From positions 38,353-102,352 of the forward strand of contig JBBQWV010000013.1 of NCBI GenBank assembly GCA_038210275.1: DNA of 64,000 nt, read 5' to 3'. The notes beneath the pieces were generated by a model. It did not search any database. It worked only from the letters and a program-made list of their open reading frames with translations, and was not told where the DNA came from. The stretch comes from PALSA-1296 sp038210275. GTDB lineage: Bacteria > Bacteroidota > Ignavibacteria > Palsa-1295. Position 1 is the stretch's first letter; the number at the start of each line of letters is the position of its first letter. Positions 8,925 through 17,098 of this stretch are shown here, in pieces. The translations under genes were made by a program, and so were the position numbers.

Positions 8925-9047
8925 TGTGTCATTGCGAGGAGTCGCAAAGCGACGACGAAGCAATCCCCTAAATCGTGTTAGAACGTAACGGTCTACCATT
9001 TATAAGGGGATTGCTTCGTCGGGTTAAGCCCTCCTCGCAATGACACA
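8925..9047. repeat. Interspersed palindromic repeat, copy R3
   Basis: Complete copy. Outer arms are TGTGTCATTGCGAGGAG and CTCCTCGCAATGACACA. The left inner hairpin is GTCGCAAAGCGAC; the right inner hairpin is GGGTTAAGCCC. The middle arms GAAGCAATCCCCTA and AAGGGGATTGCTTC pair across the centre. It fills the ileS-dksA gap and ends 9 bases from the ileS stop codon. Confidence 0.9.
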
Positions 9048-9055
9048 AATCCTTG

Positions 9056-12000
9056 CTATGCCTTTGTCAAACTCACATTCGCCTTTTCCTCGCCGATCTC
9101 CACTTCGTGGTTTTCGCCGGAAAGTCCATCGGTGGTTAGTTTAATATCCGAGGCAAGAGTTTCCTGTTGGATATATGATCTATGCGAATCGAGTACTCCG
9201 CCTAATGCAGGACTGAAATTCGTTACTCCGATAACAATTCTATCCGTTACTTCAAAGCCTGAATCTTTGCGGAGATTCTGGATGCGGTTGACAAATTCGC
9301 GTGCAATGCCTTCACTGATAAGAGCGGGCGAAAGAGAAGTATCAAGGGCCACCGTCACGCCGCCTTCACTTGACACGAGCCAGCCCTCGACATCCTCGGC
9401 GACGATCTCGATCTCGCCGCGTTCGATGCGGACTTCATTGCCTTCAACAGGGAAGTCGATATAGCCTTGTTGCTCAAAAGTGCGAATCTCATCATCGGTC
9501 ATTATGGCGATTCGTGCAGAAGCAGTTTTCATTTGCTTGCCGAGCTTTGCGCCAAGCAATTTGAAATTCGCTTTTGCTTTGCGCTTGATCACATCAGAAT
9601 CGCCAAACTCAATGTGCTCGACGCGCTTCACATTCACTTCATCAAGAATAATTTCTTCGACTTTGCGAAGTTCTTCGATATCTTTGCGATTTGCGGATGG
9701 AATAAGAAGTCGCTCAAGTGGTTGGCGAACTTTGATCTTCGCACGTTCACGCATTTGTCTGACAAGTGAAGAAACGATCTGCGCAGTGTGCATTCGTTTT
9801 TCGAGAGCTGTGTCGATCACGGACTCGTTAGCTGTGGGGTAGAGTTCGAGATGAACGGAGTCGTGGTTGACGGTTTGCGAATCGTGATTCGTGAGTGATG
9901 CGTAAAGTTTATCTGCGAGAAACGGTGCAACTGGTGCCATCAACTTTGAAATTGTCAGCAAGCATTCATGCAGTGTCTCGTAGGCTGCTTGTTTATCAGC
10001 ATTCATCTCGCCTTTCCAGAAACGTCTGCGCGAGCGGCGGACGTACCAATTCGAAAGTTCTTCAATAGCAAAATCCTGAATTGCTCTGCATGTCCGAGTG
10101 ATGTCATACCCATCCATCCATGTCGTACAATCTTTGACGAGCGAATTTAATTTTGAGAGAATCCACCGATCCATTTCGGGGCGTGAGTCGTGTTTGGTGC
10201 TTCGTGATTCGTCGTAAGTAAAATTATCAATATTTGCATAGAGCGTAAAGAAGCCATACGTATTTATTAATGTGCCGAAGAATTTTCTTTCGGCATCGAC
10301 AAGATCTGCTTCGTTATAGAGTTTTGGCTTCCAAGGGACAGAAGTCTCCATGAAATTCCACCGGATCGCATCCACTCCGAATTTTTTCATTGCCTCGAAA
10401 GGATTTACAGAATTTCCTTTCGATTTCGACATCTTCTGTCCTTGCTTATCAAGGATCAGATCGTTGACGATAATATTTTTATATGCAGGCTTACCGAAAA
10501 GAAATGTATTGATCGCATGAAGCGTATAGAACCAGCCGCGAGTCTGATCTATGCCTTCAGAAATAAAGTCTGCGGGGAAAGCCTTTTCAAAAATTTCTTT
10601 ATTTTCAAACGGATAGTGATACTGCGCAAAGGGCATCGAACCGGAATCGAACCAAACGTCAATAACTTCCGGGACACGTTTTAAATATCCTTTTCCGCTT
10701 GCTGATTTGAATGCAAGTCTATCAACAATAGGTTTATGCGGATCGAAATTTTTTGCATCGGATTCGGTAAATATTTTTCCTGACGGGTTACCACTTTCAT
10801 CAAGCCATTGAGCGCCGATGAGATCGGCGTAGCTTCCAACGCCTTTCATTTCAGTCGCATCATCGTTTACCCAAATAGGGAATGGTGTGCCCCAAAATCT
10901 TTCACGCGAAATACCCCAGTCTTTTAAATCTTCTAACCAATTTCCGAATCTGCCTTCGCCGATCTCAGGCGGATACCAGTTGATCGTTTTGTTTTGCTTT
11001 ACGAGTTCATCGCGGAAATCTGTGGCGCGGATGTACCAAGAATTGCGTGCATAGTATAGCAGCGGGGATTCGCATCTCCAGCAGAAAGGATAGGTATGCT
11101 CAATCGTCTCTTTGCGATACATCGAACCCGCTTTCTTCAGATCATCCATGATCTCCGGGTCAGCTTCTTTGAAAAACTTTCCGGCATAGCGTGTGATATA
11201 CGGTTTGAAATTTCCCGATTCATTTACTGTCACGACAAGAGGGAATCCGTATTTCAGCGATACACGGTAATCATCTTCTCCATAAGCAGGAGCCTGATGT
11301 ACTATGCCTGTGCCGTCTTCAGTTGTGACATACGTATCGGCAACGATCTTGAAAGATTTTTCAATTTGTTCTTTATATCCCGGAAGTTTCAGAAGTTCTT
11401 CGCTTGAAGTCAGATAATCGAAAAGCGGTTCGTATTGTTCGCCTTCTAATTCTTTTCCGAGATGTCTTTCAACAATTTCATATTCGCCATCAAGCTTCGG
11501 CAGCAAAGGCTCGGCAAGAACTAAGCGTTCTGTCGGTTTATCTTTACGCTTATTGATGACCGTAACATATTCAACATCAGGATGCACTGCAAGGGCAACA
11601 TTCGAGATCAGCGTCCAGGGAGTTGTCGTCCAGGCAAGGAAAAATTCTTCTTCTTTTGTATTCTTCCTTTTGAATTTAATAAAGACGGACGGATCTTTTG
11701 CATTCTTATACCCAAGCGCGACTTCATGCGAACTCAGCGCTGTTTCGCAACGAGGACAGTAGGGCTGAATTTTATGCCCGCGATAAATTTTTCCTGCATC
11801 AAAGAATTTCTTCAGCGCCCACCAGACGGATTCAACGTAATCGGGAGTGCAGGTAATATATGCCTGCGACATATCCACCCAATATCCCATGCGCTCTGTC
11901 ATTGCCTGCCAGCCATCTTTGCGCTCGATATTCTCATAGACGAACTTGCGGCATTCTTCATTGAATTTCTCTACGCCAAATTCAATAATATCCTGCTTAT

Positions 12001-12310
12001 GCTTGAAGCCATGCTTTTTCTCGATGGCAATTTCCACCGGAAGCCCATGCGTATCCCATCCGGCTTTGCGCTCGACCCGGTAGCCGCGCATCGTTTTGTA
12101 GCGGCAGATCGTATCTTTTATCGTACGCGAAATAACATGGTGAATGCCGGGATCGCCATTGACCGTCGGCGGACCTTCATAGAATGAAAAAATATTGGCG
12201 GCATCGCGCTCGGATACGGAGCGACCGAATATGTTTTTCTCGCGCCACAAGCGTAATATGTCCTGCTCACGCTCATCGGGCGTCAGCGAAGTCTTCAGTT
12301 CAGGGTACAT
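9056..12310 (-). CDS. ileS: Isoleucyl-tRNA synthetase
   Basis: A 1084-residue class I aminoacyl-tRNA synthetase that charges tRNA-Ile. The HIGH-type motif appears as PGIHHV near residue 54, as in Bacteroidota, followed by KAGWDTHGLPVEI. The CP1 editing domain carries TTPWTLISN and GTGIVHQAPAYGEDDY. The KMSKS loop is intact (GQKMSKSKGNSVNPF). A Cys pair in PYCPRCETALS fits a zinc knuckle. The length and the long C-terminal part match the type that is over 1,000 residues and resembles eukaryotic enzymes (IleRS2), some members of which are less sensitive to mupirocin; resistance is not claimed here. It is the first gene of the ileS-dksA-lspA-rluD strand. Confidence 0.95.
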   Translation of the reverse strand: MYPELKTSLTPDEREQDILRLWREKNIFGRSVSERDAANIFSFYEGPPTVNGDPGIHHVISRTIKDTICRYKTMRGYRVERKAGWDTHGLPVEIAIEKKHGFKHKQDIIEFGVEKFNEECRKFVYENIERKDGWQAMTERMGYWVDMSQAYITCTPDYVESVWWALKKFFDAGKIYRGHKIQPYCPRCETALSSHEVALGYKNAKDPSVFIKFKRKNTKEEEFFLAWTTTPWTLISNVALAVHPDVEYVTVINKRKDKPTERLVLAEPLLPKLDGEYEIVERHLGKELEGEQYEPLFDYLTSSEELLKLPGYKEQIEKSFKIVADTYVTTEDGTGIVHQAPAYGEDDYRVSLKYGFPLVVTVNESGNFKPYITRYAGKFFKEADPEIMDDLKKAGSMYRKETIEHTYPFCWRCESPLLYYARNSWYIRATDFRDELVKQNKTINWYPPEIGEGRFGNWLEDLKDWGISRERFWGTPFPIWVNDDATEMKGVGSYADLIGAQWLDESGNPSGKIFTESDAKNFDPHKPIVDRLAFKSASGKGYLKRVPEVIDVWFDSGSMPFAQYHYPFENKEIFEKAFPADFISEGIDQTRGWFYTLHAINTFLFGKPAYKNIIVNDLILDKQGQKMSKSKGNSVNPFEAMKKFGVDAIRWNFMETSVPWKPKLYNEADLVDAERKFFGTLINTYGFFTLYANIDNFTYDESRSTKHDSRPEMDRWILSKLNSLVKDCTTWMDGYDITRTCRAIQDFAIEELSNWYVRRSRRRFWKGEMNADKQAAYETLHECLLTISKLMAPVAPFLADKLYASLTNHDSQTVNHDSVHLELYPTANESVIDTALEKRMHTAQIVSSLVRQMRERAKIKVRQPLERLLIPSANRKDIEELRKVEEIILDEVNVKRVEHIEFGDSDVIKRKAKANFKLLGAKLGKQMKTASARIAIMTDDEIRTFEQQGYIDFPVEGNEVRIERGEIEIVAEDVEGWLVSSEGGVTVALDTSLSPALISEGIAREFVNRIQNLRKDSGFEVTDRIVIGVTNFSPALGGVLDSHRSYIQQETLASDIKLTTDGLSGENHEVEIGEEKANVSLTKA

Positions 12311-12429
12311 GAAATAGAATAAAATTTACAGAACTATGATAACGCAGAGAGGGCGTGAGAGAATCCACTTAGAAACTCATTATCCGACAATCCCGAAAAG
12401 AAAATGAGTTGAAAGTTCGTGGGAGGTAA

Positions 12430-13811
12430 CTAAACTAAAGTTTTATTTTCAACAAACTCTTGCTTATTAACTATTGGAAAGCGTAAATAGATAGTCGGCT
12501 TTGAGACACCAAGTATTTTTGCCGTTTCGGAGCGATTGCCGCCTGTATTCTTGAACACTCTTTGTATATGCTCCTCTTCAACATCGGCAAGTGTTCGTTT
12601 CCAATCACTGGCAAATGGAATAACTGATTTGGGAGAAACATCGGGGATCAATTCTTCATCCAAAACATCGGATTTTGAAAGGACAATTGCACGAGTCAAG
12701 ATATTTTGAAGTTCACGAATGTTGCCTGGCCAATCGTGATTAATAAGCCGCTCCATTGCTCCGTCGGTGATATTCCGTACTTTCTTATGCAACTCTTCAC
12801 TGATCTCTTGAAGGAGGTACTTGACCAACATCGGAATATCTGCTTTTCGCTCTCGCAAGGGTGGGACTAGGATTGAGACAACGTTTAGCCTGTAATAGAG
12901 ATCTTCTCTAAACCTACCTTCGGCAACTTCCTTTGCGAGATCCCTATTTGTCGCTGCAATAACCCGCGCGCTCATTTTAATCGTCTTATCTCCTCCGACT
13001 CTTTCGAACTCGCGCTCCTGAAGAACGCGAAGGAGCTTCACTTGAAGAGCCGGAGATATTTCGCCGATCTCATCGAGGAATATCGTGCCATTATGTGCAA
13101 GTTCAAACTTTCCTCGCTTATCCACTGTGGCTCCCGTAAAGGAGCCTTTGACGTGGCCGAATAATTCTGATTCCAGCAACGACTCGGCAAGAGCCGTACA
13201 ATTTACTGCAATAAATGGCTCGTCAGAACGCGAAGAATTATAGTGGATCGCACGAGCGATCAATTCTTTGCCGGTTCCGGATTCTCCTTCGATGAGTACT
13301 GTAACACCGGATTGTGTAACATTGCCGATCGTTTTGAATATTTCGATCATCCTCTGATCGCGCCCGATGATAACATTTTCTATCTTGTATTCCTGTGCTC
13401 CCTTCTCGACAATGAGGTTCACATAGTTAGAAAGTTTTTGAGTATCAAATAACCTTGCAATGATCGTCTTCAACAAATTGAGATCAAGAGGCTTTGTAAG
13501 GTAGTCGTAGGCTCCTTGCTGCATAGCCTTGATTGTCGTCGTCATGTCGTCCTGACCTGTCATAAGGATGACGGGGATGTCGATATTCAGTTTCTTCAGC
13601 ATCACGGGAATCTCAAGACCTGTGGTGCCCCGGGCATATAGACATCGCTCAGAACGAGATCAGGCGACTCAATATGGATTGCAAGCATTGCTTCGTTTGC
13701 ATTGGTTGCCACAGTCACAATGTAGCCTTGCTCACTCAGGTACCGTTCAAGTGATCTTCTGATTGTGTTATCATCATCGACGATCAGAATTCTTTTTGCC
13801 TGAATATTCAT
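12430..13811 (-). CDS. NtrC-type sigma-54-dependent response regulator, one frameshift in receiver domain
   Basis: Two frames join into one ~460-residue protein. Residues from 13811 give the receiver start (KRILIVDDDNTIRRSL, acceptor Asp in LVLSDVYMPG). At the GGGG run at 13628-13631 the frame breaks, and the other frame resumes with TTGLEIPVMLKKL, IPVILMTGQDD and the TKPLD lysine. Next comes the AAA+ domain: Walker A GESGTGKE, sigma-54 contact loop GSFTGA (GAFTGA in most members), Walker B GTIFLDEIGE. A Fis-type helix-turn-helix ends it (NRSETAKILGVSKPTIY). One added G in the run would restore MPGGTTGLE, so an assembly error or a real inactivating indel are both possible. It is the last gene of the operon, 6 bases after the second kinase, and probably activates the four sigma-54 promoters upstream. 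Confidence 0.88.
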
Positions 13812-13817
13812 AATAAG

Positions 13818-14939
13818 TTAGCTGATGGGTAATGCTACTGTAAATCTTGTTACATAAGGAGCCTCTTCGATAGTGGTATGTCCGAGTATTCCATTATGCT
13901 GTCGTACGATCTTAGATGCAATGGCGAGGCCGAGACCAAGACCTTCGGCTTTGGAAGTAAAAAAAGGTTTAAATAAATTTACTGCAATTTTCTCAACAAT
14001 GGGCTCACCTGAGTTATCAATAGTAAAAAGCAATACCTTCGCAGATGAACTGATATATCTCCATTTGGGATCTTCTACAGCTTTGACACTAAGCCGCACG
14101 AAGCGCTCATGGCAGTGTATAACAGCCTGGATGGCATTTTGAACGAGATTTAGTATTACCTGTTTCATCGGATCGGGATCGAACATTGCCCAGAGATCGT
14201 CAGGGACAATATCAAATATTAGTTCTACCGAAGCATCATTAGCATGATATATGAGGAGCTCTTTAATCTCATCAAAAAACTTCCATAGAATAACTTTCTC
14301 AATATGCAGCTGAGTATTACGCGCATAAGAAAGTGTACTCCGTACCAGAGCACTCAATCTCTTCACTTCCTTTGAGACCAACTGGATCGATTCAATATCT
14401 GCTTCAGTCCAACTTTTTCCTTTCTCCGCGACTGATTCAAGCATATCCACGTTTATCGATATCCCGCTGAGAGGATTGCGGACCTCATGCAAAAGTGAGG
14501 CCACACTTTCTCCGATGTTCGAAAGTTTCTCTCCCTGTTTGATCTGCGATTCCATTTTTTTTTGTTCTGTCAGATCAATATAAAAACCATAATACCCCAT
14601 CTTCTCACCTTTCGGAGAGTAAATAGCATAAATTGAAAGCAAACAAGGTCTCCCAACTCCACTTAATGTATAGTTTAATACTTCTCCCTGCCAGGTCCCA
14701 TAATTATTAAGACTGTGAGGTATTTGGGTTGAGAGTACAACGTCAATAGACCTGCTATGTATTACTTCTCCCGCATCCCGCCCGAGGAGTTCTTCCTTTT
14801 TCAATTCAAACAAGTTAAGAAAAGCCATATTTACTGAGAGGATCTCGAATTTGAGATTTGCGATCATGGCAGCATTTACCGAACGTTCAAATGCCCAAGC
14901 CATCATGACCTCTTCCTTTGCCTGTGTGGTTTTGCTCAT
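13818..14939 (-). CDS. Soluble PAS-domain histidine kinase (second of tandem pair)
   Basis: 373 residues, no membrane segment. A PAS domain (about 15-130) is followed by HisKA with the H-box LLHEVRNPLSGI and by a HATPase domain: N-box QVILNLVQNAIQA, G1 TIDNSGEP, G2 GLGLGLAIASKIVRQHNG. The kinase should autophosphorylate on the H-box His and pass phosphate to the NtrC-type regulator 6 bases downstream. It is clearly a paralogue of the kinase just upstream (start region AKEEVMMAWAFE against AKEEAMMAWAFE, same domain borders), so the pair arose by tandem duplication. The PAS domains differ more than the kinase cores do, which suggests two input signals feeding one regulator. Confidence 0.93.
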   Translation of the reverse strand: MSKTTQAKEEVMMAWAFERSVNAAMIANLKFEILSVNMAFLNLFELKKEELLGRDAGEVIHSRSIDVVLSTQIPHSLNNYGTWQGEVLNYTLSGVGRPCLLSIYAIYSPKGEKMGYYGFYIDLTEQKKMESQIKQGEKLSNIGESVASLLHEVRNPLSGISINVDMLESVAEKGKSWTEADIESIQLVSKEVKRLSALVRSTLSYARNTQLHIEKVILWKFFDEIKELLIYHANDASVELIFDIVPDDLWAMFDPDPMKQVILNLVQNAIQAVIHCHERFVRLSVKAVEDPKWRYISSSAKVLLFTIDNSGEPIVEKIAVNLFKPFFTSKAEGLGLGLAIASKIVRQHNGILGHTTIEEAPYVTRFTVALPIS

Positions 14940-14957
14940 GATTGATTGGGTGGAGGT

Positions 14958-16076
14958 TTAGATTGGTAAAGCTACGGTAAATCTCGTTGCGTAGGGTTTA
15001 TCATCAATGGTTGAATGTCCGAGGATTCCATTGTGCTGTCGGACAATTTTGGATGCGATCGCAAGTCCGAGACCGAGACCTTCAGCCCGTGAAGTAAAAA
15101 ATGGTTTGAATAAATTGCGTGCAACCTCTTCCGGGATTGGATCCCCAGAATTATCTACAGTAAAAAGTAAGACTTTCGCCGATGGACTTATATACCTCCA
15201 CTCAGGACCCTCAGCTTCGCGCACACCAAGACGAAGCATCGGCTGAGATGCATGAGAGGCAGCCTCGATGCCATTCTGAGCAAGATTCAAGATCACCTGT
15301 TTCATAGGATCAGGATCAAACATTGCCCACAGTGTTTCAGGGATCGTCTCGATCTCGATTTCGACAGAACATTTTTTTGCCTGAACAACAACAAGCTCAT
15401 TCACTTCAGCGTAAAAATTTCGAAGGATCACTTTCTCAACTTGAAGCTGCGTATTTCGTGCATAAGACAGTGTGTTGCGAACCAGTGCATCCAGACGCTT
15501 TATTTCCTTCGAGATCATTTCGATCGATTCTATATCTACCGAACTCCAACTCTTCCCTAATTTTGCGGCAGATTCAAGCATATCAACATTCATTGAGATG
15601 CCGCTGAGCGGATTGCGGACTTCGTGCATAAGCGTTGCGACGCTCTCGCCGATGTTCGAAAGTTTTTCTCCATGAGCCATCTGAGCTTCCAGTTTTTTTC
15701 GCTCGCTTAGATCTATTTGAACGCCAAGGTATCCGATCTTATTACCATCAGGGCTATAGATTGAAGTTATTGAAAGTAAACACGGCCGTTCCTTGCCGCT
15801 TTTTGATTTATTGAGAACTTCGCCTTGCCAGCTACTTGTCGTTTCAAGATTTTTTGGTATTTGCGTTTCAAGTTCCGGTCCACAAGCTCGGCTTCGCAGA
15901 AGAACTGCAGCATGCTGACCTATCACTTCCTTTTCTGTAAATTCAAACCAGTCAAGAAAAGCTTTGTTAACTGTTTGGATCTCGTGATTAAGATTCGTGA
16001 TAAGCTTTGCGTTTGAGGAGTGTTCGAATGCCCAAGCCATCATTGCCTCTTCTTTTGCTGTTGCGGATAATGCCAT
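14958..16076 (-). CDS. Soluble PAS-domain histidine kinase (first of tandem pair)
   Basis: Same architecture as its neighbour: PAS, HisKA (LMHEVRNPLSGI), HATPase (N-box QVILNLAQNGIEA, G1 TVDNSGDP, G2 GLGLGLAIASKIVRQHNG). I start it at the ATG at 16076 (MALSATAKEEAMMAWAFE), because this aligns with the paralogue's start and gives 372 against 373 residues. An in-frame GTG at 16136 would add 20 residues unlike the family. No Shine-Dalgarno sequence supports either. It is the first gene of the kinase-kinase-regulator operon (18-base gap to the next). A consensus-core sigma-54 promoter lies at 16161-16180, so the operon is probably autoregulated by its own regulator. Confidence 0.92.
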   Translation of the reverse strand: MALSATAKEEAMMAWAFEHSSNAKLITNLNHEIQTVNKAFLDWFEFTEKEVIGQHAAVLLRSRACGPELETQIPKNLETTSSWQGEVLNKSKSGKERPCLLSITSIYSPDGNKIGYLGVQIDLSERKKLEAQMAHGEKLSNIGESVATLMHEVRNPLSGISMNVDMLESAAKLGKSWSSVDIESIEMISKEIKRLDALVRNTLSYARNTQLQVEKVILRNFYAEVNELVVVQAKKCSVEIEIETIPETLWAMFDPDPMKQVILNLAQNGIEAASHASQPMLRLGVREAEGPEWRYISPSAKVLLFTVDNSGDPIPEEVARNLFKPFFTSRAEGLGLGLAIASKIVRQHNGILGHSTIDDKPYATRFTVALPI

Positions 16077-16160
16077 ATATTTTTGTGGGGGGAGTTCTGT
16101 ATGAGGTGAACGCATAGTTTCAACAGATAGTGACACAATTCATAATGACAAAAAAGACTT

Positions 16161-16180
16161 CATGCAAAGGTCGTGCCAAA
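16161..16180 (-). promoter_or_regulatory. Sigma-54 promoter P1 for the kinase-regulator operon
   Basis: Minus-strand TGGCAC (16178-16173), five bases (GACCT), then TTGCA (16167-16163): an exact match to the core TGGCAC-N5-TTGCW. The predicted start of transcription is near 16152, about 76 bases before the preferred start codon. The regulator made by this operon is itself a sigma-54 activator, so positive autoregulation is likely. Confidence 0.85.
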
Positions 16181-16318
16181 CTTCAACCAACCTTGATATA
16201 ATAGCATTAGGCGATTATTTAGCATTAGAAAGAACTGAAAGATAAGAGTTAGTAAAGTTTTCTTACAGACTATCAGATTTTTTCTAAAGCATTTTACATA
16301 ATGCCCTAAATTCCTATT

Positions 16319-16349
16319 AAAAAATAGGGGCACTCTTTCGAATGCCCCT
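16319..16349 (-). terminator. Intrinsic terminator of small RNA copy A
   Basis: On the minus strand, AGGGGCA, a 10-base loop region with TTCGAA, TGCCCCT, one A, then six T. The same element ends copy B. It also ends read-through from the secreted-protein operon before the kinase operon begins. Confidence 0.85.
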
Positions 16350-16425
16350 GCCACGGGATACGCTACTAAATCTTGAGTGATATAGTAGTTTTGGAAGGAC
16401 TTAATCACTAAAAAAAATCTCTATT
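16319..16425 (-). ncRNA. Candidate sigma-54-dependent small RNA, copy A
   Basis: About 107 nt from the start predicted by promoter P2 to the end of a T6 tract. Minus-strand order: an A/T-rich 5' end with a T8 run, a single-stranded-looking segment (AGTGATTAAGTCCTTCC), a hairpin CTACTA...TAGTAG, a linker GCGTATCCCGTGGC, then terminator hairpin AGGGGCA...TGCCCCT and TTTTTT. Copy B at 21086-21192 is close to 90% identical by eye. Its differences leave both stems paired. No start codon with a plausible peptide is shared by the two copies. It lies 122 bases beyond the stop of the last secreted-protein gene and runs towards the kinase operon. Confidence 0.65.
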
Positions 16426-16435
16426 TATCTTATAC

Positions 16436-16454
16436 ATCAATTTCCGTGCCAAAC
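16436..16454 (-). promoter_or_regulatory. Sigma-54 promoter P2 for small RNA copy A
   Basis: Minus-strand TGGCAC (16451-16446), GGAAA, TTGAT (16440-16436). The -24 element is perfect; the -12 element has A for the usual C (TTGA). The predicted transcript start is about 16425. An AGAAnTTCT palindrome lies 97 bases upstream of that start (16518-16526). Confidence 0.75.
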
Positions 16455-16517
16455 TTTTCCCCTCGATTTCTTGCCTGATTGAGCTGTTTTGCAGAGAAGT
16501 TGAAGGGGAGAGCTTAA

Positions 16518-16526
16518 GAACTTCTA
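16518..16526. promoter_or_regulatory. Candidate activator-binding palindrome upstream of P2
   Basis: AGAACTTCT, in a wider context TTAAGAACTTCTAAA. The same motif (AGAATTTCT, 21021-21029) stands at the same distance (97 bases) from the predicted start at P4, and AGAATTCT at about 106 bases for P3. About -100 is the usual place for an NtrC-type activator site. The assignment to the nearby regulator is inference. Confidence 0.5.
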
Positions 16527-16546
16527 AAAATCTTATTAATTTCTTA

Positions 16547-17086
16547 CTAATTTGACCTAAGGCTGAGATTACCAGTCAGTAATAATTCAAGAATTATACT
16601 TTCGGGACTTGCTGCTGTTCCGATCCGCCTTGATATATGAGCTTCGCTTGGATGCTCAGTTAACATTTCTCCGTTTTCGTTATAATCGATTCTCCGAAGA
16701 ATTCTTACTCTTTTAAACTCGCAGTCTATTTCTTCCTGAAAGATCGTGTATTTATATTTTTCATATCCTTCATAAAAAAAATGAGGGTGAAGATGCAGGC
16801 TATCGTCATATCCTTGAATACTTCGTTGTTCCCACATTCTCGTTCTTCTGAACTCATACTCATTTTTTTTGTGTGGCGTTTCACGAAGTGAGATCTTAAT
16901 AAATTTTGTATCCCTGCTATCAATGTGATTCTTATCGTATTCGATTTTTGATGTATCGGTATTGGTGAGAAATACCCACTGTGGAGGGGGTGAAGTATAT
17001 GTTCGTGGTTCAGTTGGATTTTGCGCCCGAAGAGAGGATGAAGCAAATGCCATCCCTATCAAACCTATAAAAAAAATAATTCTCAT
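16547..17086 (-). CDS. Secreted protein, possible surface-adhesin E-like fold
   Basis: 179 residues with a signal peptide (cleavage near LRAQN, residue 21). The mature part has the pattern of the surface-adhesin protein E family: WVFLTNTDTSKIEYDKNHI, an RRTRMWEQRS strand, then EIDCEFKRVRILRRIDYNENGEML. The family match is from memory of the pattern and is not certain. It is the last gene of the four-gene secreted-protein operon, 12 bases after the 17099 gene. Small RNA copy A follows. Confidence 0.75.
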   Translation of the reverse strand: MRIIFFIGLIGMAFASSSLRAQNPTEPRTYTSPPPQWVFLTNTDTSKIEYDKNHIDSRDTKFIKISLRETPHKKNEYEFRRTRMWEQRSIQGYDDSLHLHPHFFYEGYEKYKYTIFQEEIDCEFKRVRILRRIDYNENGEMLTEHPSEAHISRRIGTAASPESIILELLLTGNLSLRSN

Positions 17087-17098
17087 AATCGGTAAAAT

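Noticed and set aside
12430..13605. The 391-residue AAA+-HTH frame as a complete separate gene
   Set aside because: It begins in the middle of a receiver domain whose first half is the adjacent frame; the two are one broken gene.
13620..13640. Programmed ribosomal frameshift in the sigma-54 regulator
   Set aside because: The site has no heptameric slip sequence in the right phase (P-site GGG would have to re-pair with CGG), and response regulators are not known for it; an indel in a G-run is simpler.
16160..16408. 82-residue minus-strand open frame over small RNA copy A
   Set aside because: The frame is not kept in copy B, it covers a promoter-hairpin-terminator unit, and the peptide has no family-like features.
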